Shown piece after piece: positions 58,562 to 64,000 of a stretch of DNA of 64,000 nt (the stretch's first letter is position 1; each line of letters opens with the position of its first letter). The position numbers and the translations under genes are program-made. Origin of the DNA: Ctena decussata (lineage: Eukaryota; Mollusca; Bivalvia; Lucinida; Lucinidae); contig OZ022507.1 of the NCBI GenBank assembly GCA_963989385.1, positions 55,191,400 to 55,255,399 of the forward strand, written 5' to 3'. The notes below the pieces were generated by a model. The model did no database searches and was not told the origin of the DNA. It worked only from the letters and a program-made list of their open reading frames with translations.

Positions 58562-59011
58562 ATAAAGCCGCACCTTGCAGAACACCTGAATGCTGGGGTC
58601 ATTGCACAGTTGGTATAACCACAGGGTATAATCGATTCCGCCAATTTTCGCTTCCTGCGGAGACTGTACATCATATTTGGCTTCCGCCAAGACTGTCCGC
58701 GAACTCTTGCTTCCTGCAGGGACTACTGTCCTCTAAAATTGGCTTCCTGCCGAGACTGTCTGTGTGACTCTGCTTCCTGCCGAGTGCCTTGGCAGGAAGC
58801 AGAATCATGCAGACAGTCTCGGCAGGAAGCCATTTATCATGTACAGAAGTCGAGGCAGGAAGTTAAAAATCACGGACAGTCTCGGCGGAAGCCAAATATG
58901 ATGTACAGTCTCTGCAGGAAGCGAAAATTAGCAGAATCGATTATACCCTGTGATAAAGGCACACCTTGCAGAACACCTGAATGCTGGGGGTTATTGCACA
59001 GTTGGTATAAC
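58562..59011 (+). repeat. 58/59-bp direct repeats flanking a palindromic element
   Basis: ataaag..caccttgcagaacacctgaa tgctggg..attgcacagttggtataac occurs at 58562-58619 and 58953-59011 with a few differences (ccgc/gcac, ggtc/gggtt). The CACAGGG element sits exactly between. Confidence 0.92.
58620..58952. mobile_element. Palindromic element with CACAGGG ends, copy 4
   Basis: 333 bp, same length as copies 2 and 3. Adjacent pentamers are ataac and ataaa, an imperfect pair, but much longer direct repeats flank it. Confidence 0.92.
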
Positions 59012-59439
59012 AGTTCAAGAGTTCTTGCTTGATATTTTCTGGTATCAATTTGAGAGCTGTATGTCTTGAGGTTACTAATGATAGCCCATCATTTAGCAGT
59101 TCTAAGAAGTTGCTGATTAATTGAAGTGATCAAACATATGTCAGCATAGCTCCTTGGGTCATGTGAAGGATAAGAGTAAGTGTACTATTCTTGCAATGTC
59201 CATAAAAGAAGCAATGAATCAGCAGGCAACATAATATTCAGTTGTAGAACTCAATAGTTTTGTGCCTTCTAAACAAATTTTATGTGTAGTTTCAGGTCAA
59301 GAAGTTACGTAAACCATAATGCTGTGGTTTCTAATAATTTAACAGTAGAACTAAGAAACCTTTTCTAGGAACTGTCCACAAAATATGACTTAGACATGCT
59401 CAAGATGATATTGAAGGCTTTGCTCTTTGCACATTACAG

Positions 59440-60840
59440 TGTTGTTAGGATAGAGAATGTCTGACCTGTCACAGTTCAGTGTTCTATGTAGAAGAGCCTG
59501 ATCTGTCTTAGTTACAGAGAGTCTGACCTGTCACAGTACAGTGTTCTATGTAGAAGAGCCTGATCTGTCTTAGTTACAGAGAGTCTGACCTGTCACAGTT
59601 CAGTATTCTATGTAGAAGAGCCTGATCTGTCTTAGTACCATGTACTTTACAGAGAGCCTGTCCTGTCACGGTACAGTGTTTTGTATAGAAGAGCCTGATC
59701 TGTCTTAGTACAATGTACTTTACAGAGAGCCCGATCTGTCACAGTTCAGTGTAATTTACTGAGAGTCTGACCTGTCACAGTACAGTGGTGCATGTATTGT
59801 GCAGAGAGAGCCTAACCTATCACAGTACAGTGTTTTGTGAAATGAGAGTCTGACCCATCACGGTACAGTGTCTTAAGATGGAAGAGCCTGACCTATTACA
59901 GTACAGTGTTTGTCCAGAGAAAGGCAGACCTGTCCCAGTGTAGTACATTGTGTGGAGAGAGCCTAATCTGTCACAAAACAGTGTTTTATGCAGAAAGAGT
60001 TCTGGCCTTTCACAGTACAGTGTACTGTGCAGAAAGAACCCTCACCTGTCAAAATGCACTGCTAGGTTACATAGAGGGTGCTCTGACCTGTCTCAGTACC
60101 AGTACAGTGTTTTATGCACAGAGAGAGATCCTAACCTATCACACTACAGTGTTTTATGCAGAGAGCTCTGACTGACACAGATCAGTGTACTCTGCAAAGA
60201 GAGCCTGACCTGTCACAGTATGGTGACTTTGCAGGGAGAGCCTAACCTGTCACAATACACTGGTAGTGTTTTGTGCTGAGAGAACCTATGCTGTCACAGT
60301 ACAGTGTACTTTGCAGAGAGAGCCTGACCTATCACAGTTCAGTATTTTGTGCAGAGAGAGATCAGTATTTGGTGCAGAAAGAGCCCTGACCTGTCACAGT
60401 ACAGTGTTTTGTGCAGAGAGAACCTATTCAGTCACAGTGCAGTGTACTTTGCAGAGAGAGCCTGACTTGTCACAGTTCAGTGTTTTGCACAGAGTGAGCA
60501 GTATCTGGTGCAGAAAGAGCCCTGACCTGTCACAGTACAGTGTATTATGCAGAGTGAACCCTGACGTGCCATAGTAGAGTGATCAAACTCCTAACACAGA
60601 GAAAGCTCTGACCTAATACAGTTCAGTATACTGTGCAGCGAACTTGACCTGTTACAGTACAGTGTACTTTGCAGAGAAAGCCTAACTGTCACAGGGCTGT
60701 ACTGTGCAGAGATAACCTGAAGTGTCACTACTTTCTACTGTGTAGAAAGCTTGACCTGTCATGGTACAATTCACTGTGCAGAAAGGGCATCTTCTCTCCC
60801 AGTACAATGTTTTCGGCAGTGAGAGCTTCATGACCTGTCC
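59440..60840 (+). repeat. Degenerate minisatellite (~40-bp unit)
   Basis: Units contain gcctgacctgtcacagtaca gtgt and tttgcagagaga. Near the left end a higher-order unit of about 63 bp (ttctatgtagaagagcctga tctgtcttagttacagagag) repeats. The short open frames here follow from the repeats. Confidence 0.88.
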
Positions 60841-61383
60841 CATTTAACAGCACAGCCTGTTCCCAGCGAGCACAATACGTTGAAATGATGTTGTACTGAT
60901 GTTGTACTGATGCTGATGCAATATGATGTCATTTCAACATCATGTGCCTATTGGGCTACAACATCATGTGCCTGCTGGAAAATGTTGCTCTCTTTTACCT
61001 GGACCTTGATGAGGAAGTAATTATAAGGAGTAAGCTCAGTCTTTTTGTCTCTGAGTATTTCAGAATGATCTGCAACAAAGGATTGATTTGTTTGCACCAA
61101 GCAATTTGTGTTATTGTTTTCTTAGGAAACTGCATGAAAGAAAATGAACATGCTTTGCAGTCCCGAGAAGAAAATTAAAAAAAAAAACAACAACAAAAAA
61201 AAACAACAATAAGACTGCTGACTTCTGTGTAATAATCTATTTCAGCTTTTACATATTAGGGCTTAAGTTAGCAAGTTGTAAACTTTAGAGCATTTACCTT
61301 GCACTAAGAATTTGAAGGTTCTTTTTGTAACTTCATTTATGTAATTCTGTTGTCATGTAAAGCTTTGTGTATCTGTTAGTACC
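60841..61383. other. No gene; short palindromes
   Basis: gttgaaatgatgttg / caacatcatgtg motifs at 60885-60980 and A-rich CAACAA runs at 61177-61210. Nothing coding recognised. Confidence 0.45.
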
Positions 61384-62463
61384 AGTGGTCATATTCAACT
61401 GGTAAGGCAAGTGAAATTTCCGTGAAATTTTGCATGGGAGTGTGATAGGTACTTGTAGGGCTTCTACGTTTACAAAATATTGTAAACGTTTACACGAGCG
61501 CCAGAAAACGAAACGATTCCGTTTAAACGACCATTACCGTCGAAATTTTATTATTAGTATCGGACATGTATGAGACGCCCCCCCATACCTTATAATTATT
61601 ATTATTATATTACCACAGTGACATCCAATACTGTGCTGTCATTTTCGGGGGTCAACTCGAAGTTTACAGTAACCGACAGTATTAAAAAAGAAAACGTATT
61701 TACTATTGACCAATTTCCGATGACAGCAATTATTTCCACCGTATTTGATAATTACATGGATTAGATTTATAAAACATCGGACATATTTATCCGGTTAATT
61801 GATCATTCCTGTCAGCTGCAATTATCCATCTCCTTCGCGGTAAGCTTATCCTATGAAACACAGGTACCAAGGTAGTCCTATTTTTTTTATTGCACAACAC
61901 GTGTTGTTGGCAGACATAACCTTGCCTTTGATCTGTACCTAATAAAATTAGCTGCCGATTATGACGTAACAATTTTCTGGCAAAACATGTACATGTCATG
62001 CTTTGCGTAAGGTACACAGAAGTTAGAAAATAAAGATTTAAAAATCTACATTTCCGAGGACACCGCCAACTACATTAATATTGTCTACTGGCGACTAAAT
62101 AAGCTATTATAACTTGGTGGTGGTTTACCGGGTGTTCAGGTTCGGTTAAACGATGTGTGAATTTTGTAAACGTTTAGCACATATACACGAACCGTTACCG
62201 TTGATCCGTATAAACGTAGAAGCCCTAGGTACTTGTAATAGCCAGTCACATGGTCCAATTGAATTTGAGGATTTTTTCAATCTCTTAAGCGACCATGCTA
62301 CACAAAAGGCATTTATAAAAAGGATAGTACTGTTTGTGCTGCACTGTCCCTAATGAGCTTGAAACAATTCTTAAATTTGATTGGGCCATGTGACCGGCTT
62401 TGACAAGGACCTATCACGCTCTCAAGCAAAATTTCACAGGAATATTATGAACCATACCAGTCA
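61384..62463. mobile_element. Foldback element split by a hAT-type insertion
   Basis: Left arm: aaattttgcatgggagtgtg ataggtacttgt. Right arm: acaaggacctatcacgctct caagcaaaatttcacagg. gtcacatggtccaattgaat tt likewise pairs with aaatttgattgggccatgtg ac. Confidence 0.78.
61456..62227. mobile_element. Non-autonomous hAT-type element, 8-bp duplication
   Basis: Ends tagggcttctacgttta and taaacgtagaagcccta; ggtacttg at 61448-61455 and 62228-62235. The TAGGG end and 8-bp duplication fit hAT. No transposase seen; internal taaacg motifs recur near both ends. Confidence 0.9.
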
Positions 62464-62533
62464 AATAGGGCCAATGTTACCGAACGACAACAACGAAAAT
62501 ATGAGGATCCAATCATAGAGCGGATGTCATATG

Positions 62534-62711
62534 CAGTCAAACCTGCTTATGTGGCCACCTCTATTAAGGGATCACCTGTCTTAAACAGCCACCTTTTCTG
62601 GGTCTCTGTAACCAAAATACAGTGCAAATGAACCTGTATTAAGGGGTCACCTGTCTTAAGCAGCCACTTTTTGTCCTTCCCTTGGGTGGCCCCTTAAGAC
62701 AGGTTTGACTG
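62534..62711. mobile_element. 'CAGTCAAACCTG' foldback family, best-preserved copy
   Basis: Ends cagtcaaacctgcttatgtg gcc and ggccccttaagacaggtttg actg, with the repeated internal motif aaggggtcacctgtcttaag cagccac. Confidence 0.85.
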
Positions 62712-63745
62712 TAGTTATTGGTAAATGATTACCTTGAGAGAAGAAAAGAGGGACAGTGAGAGAAGAAAAAAGGGACAGGGATAAAATGACCAACACAAGA
62801 CCTACTTATTTACCATCCTTTTGTAAAATGCAAAGCTCTCCGGTTGTTTCATTGGACTAATATGTATGATTTTGATCAGTAATTATGAAGCTGCAACAAG
62901 GTAGAAAACCTGTTGCAGAAAGAAATGTAAACAAGACTCTCTCAGTCCCTTTGATATTGGTATCTGCTACAGGCTCCATAAAATTAATGAAGCCAATAAG
63001 TTATTTAATGATCCATCTTCTTAGACATACATACTAAAATGGCAATTTAACCCACTAGCAGTGTTCAGTATGACCTGTTTACACTTAAAATTGATATTTG
63101 GTCCAGCCCTTAACTATTCTCAGTATAAACAGTCTGTATTTTGGTTATTTCTGCAGAATTATGGTCAAAATTAGGTAAATATTGGTATGCATTTGGCTTG
63201 TTTTATTTCCAAGAAAAATACAAGTTTGCTTTCTATTTTTTCTATTCTGTTACTATCAGAATTGTCTACAATGCTTGCTTTTTTGCAACAGATGCTACTT
63301 GTATGAGTTACTCAAGGTTTTGCGCCAGTTACTCAGTTGACAAGTACTTGAGGGTTTTTGGTTTTGTTATGGTCAGCCATAACACCAGAAGAAACCAACA
63401 TTATGGTTCTCCATCATGTTTCATCCTACGGACATGTAGTGACATCTTGTGGTAAAAATTTCAGTAATTATGGTATGATAAGCCATCATGTCAGTTCATT
63501 TAAAGTGCATGGTTAACCATCACAGATATGTGTGATGGAAATCCATAAGTCCCCAGACTGATAAGCAGTGAGTGTTCCTACAGATCTGAGTCCAGGGGTC
63601 GTATTCTTCAAACCACTTAAGTCGTTGCTATGCTGTTGCTAAGGCTAAATTTCTTTGAAGGAGATTCCCTACAACAATGAAATTTGCTCTGGAGGAACAG
63701 TCTTTGTAAGACTGTTCCTCCAGAGCAAATTTCATAGTTGTATTG
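62712..63745. other. No gene seen
   Basis: A small palindrome at about 63680-63735 (atgaaatttgctctggagga acagtctt and inverse); no recognised exon. Confidence 0.45.
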
Positions 63746-64000
63746 AAAAGAACGCAGGCCTTTGAGATGAGATGCTACTGAAGGTTACTGAACATTTCAT
63801 ACAAGGACCATATAACCAATGAGGAGGTTCTCAGAAAGATCCAGGCAGTCATTGGAGAATAATGATGAACCATATAGCCAATGAGGAGGTTCTCAGAAAG
63901 ATTCAAGCAGTCATTGGCCTGACCCTGGTTAAGGTGGTTTGGCCAAGTCTCAAGGTCTTCTGATTTAGCAAAGATGGTTCTACAAGGCACAGTGGAAGGA
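63746..64000 (+). pseudogene. Second, decayed copy of the same LINE, cut by the window edge
   Basis: It matches 54285-54505 (caggcctttgagatgagatg, then the ataaccaatgaggaggttct segment), with an internal duplication: the block containing 'gaggaggttctcagaaagat' and 'gcagtcattgg' occurs twice (around 63820-63858 and 63880-63918). Frames are broken. It continues past the right edge. Confidence 0.75.

Noticed and set aside
59906..60574. Open frames with repeated LSQYSVLCRE
   Set aside because: They follow the ~40-bp minisatellite period and are repeatedly closed by stops.
24078..64000. Further INTS13 exons
   Set aside because: I looked for the expected downstream blocks (CELVL..TYP, GIPMKEEQ, ANYDVELLH) on the + strand and saw none; weak AG/GT-bounded segments (for example 35818-35890, 63137-63200) did not match.

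Overview
This is a eukaryotic, repeat-rich window, most likely from a bivalve mollusc (inference). The reasons are AT-rich DNA, genes split by kilobase introns, tRNA-derived SINEs, many foldback (palindromic) MITEs, and rolling-circle elements of the HINE/'pearl' type that carry GTCCGTCC tracts and tandem blocks. Such elements are a hallmark of bivalve genomes. No species can be named from the sequence.

Two genes are recognisable. (1) On the + strand, four exons (9013-9241, 20790-20855, 21968-22155, 23997-24077) encode the N-terminal part of the Integrator subunit INTS13 (Asunder). They keep reading frame through matching splice sites. No later exon was found in the remaining 40 kb, so the gene either runs on beyond the window or the assembly is broken. 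(2) On the - strand, one uninterrupted 615-codon reading frame (39733-41580) encodes a complete DEG/ENaC sodium channel subunit, which would sit antisense inside a long INTS13 intron. A third, unrecognised exon-like segment lies on the - strand at 52610-52866. Non-LTR retrotransposon reverse transcriptase fragments lie at 54131-54640 and at the right edge.

Layout. 1-9 kb holds a 2.35-kb DNA element with a nested HINE (2211-4564), a 2.33-kb element with TTAA target duplications (5550-7882) whose empty site survives in a tandem copy nearby, and a complete tRNA-Thr-derived SINE (8005-8267). 9.3-19.3 kb (INTS13 intron 1) is almost entirely rolling-circle elements arranged end to end and nested, with a 3-kb hAT-like element that itself contains a 1.1-kb element. 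19.3-31 kb is dense in foldback MITEs and a decayed tandem array. 31-34.9 kb is a HINE with two 5' ends and one 3' end. 35-48 kb has the channel gene framed by two 333-bp palindromic elements, more foldbacks, and an array of about 19 copies of a 32-bp unit. 49.4-52.2 kb is a 42-48-bp minisatellite with a SINE inside it. 52-64 kb carries LINE fragments, another minisatellite, more foldbacks and a hAT-type element inserted in a foldback.

The most notable signals are: target-site duplications that assign several unnamed elements to transposition types; a palindromic family with CACAGGG ends and 5-bp duplications; terminal hairpins of the rolling-circle elements that change sequence but keep pairing; and the placement of the channel gene between two such palindromes.
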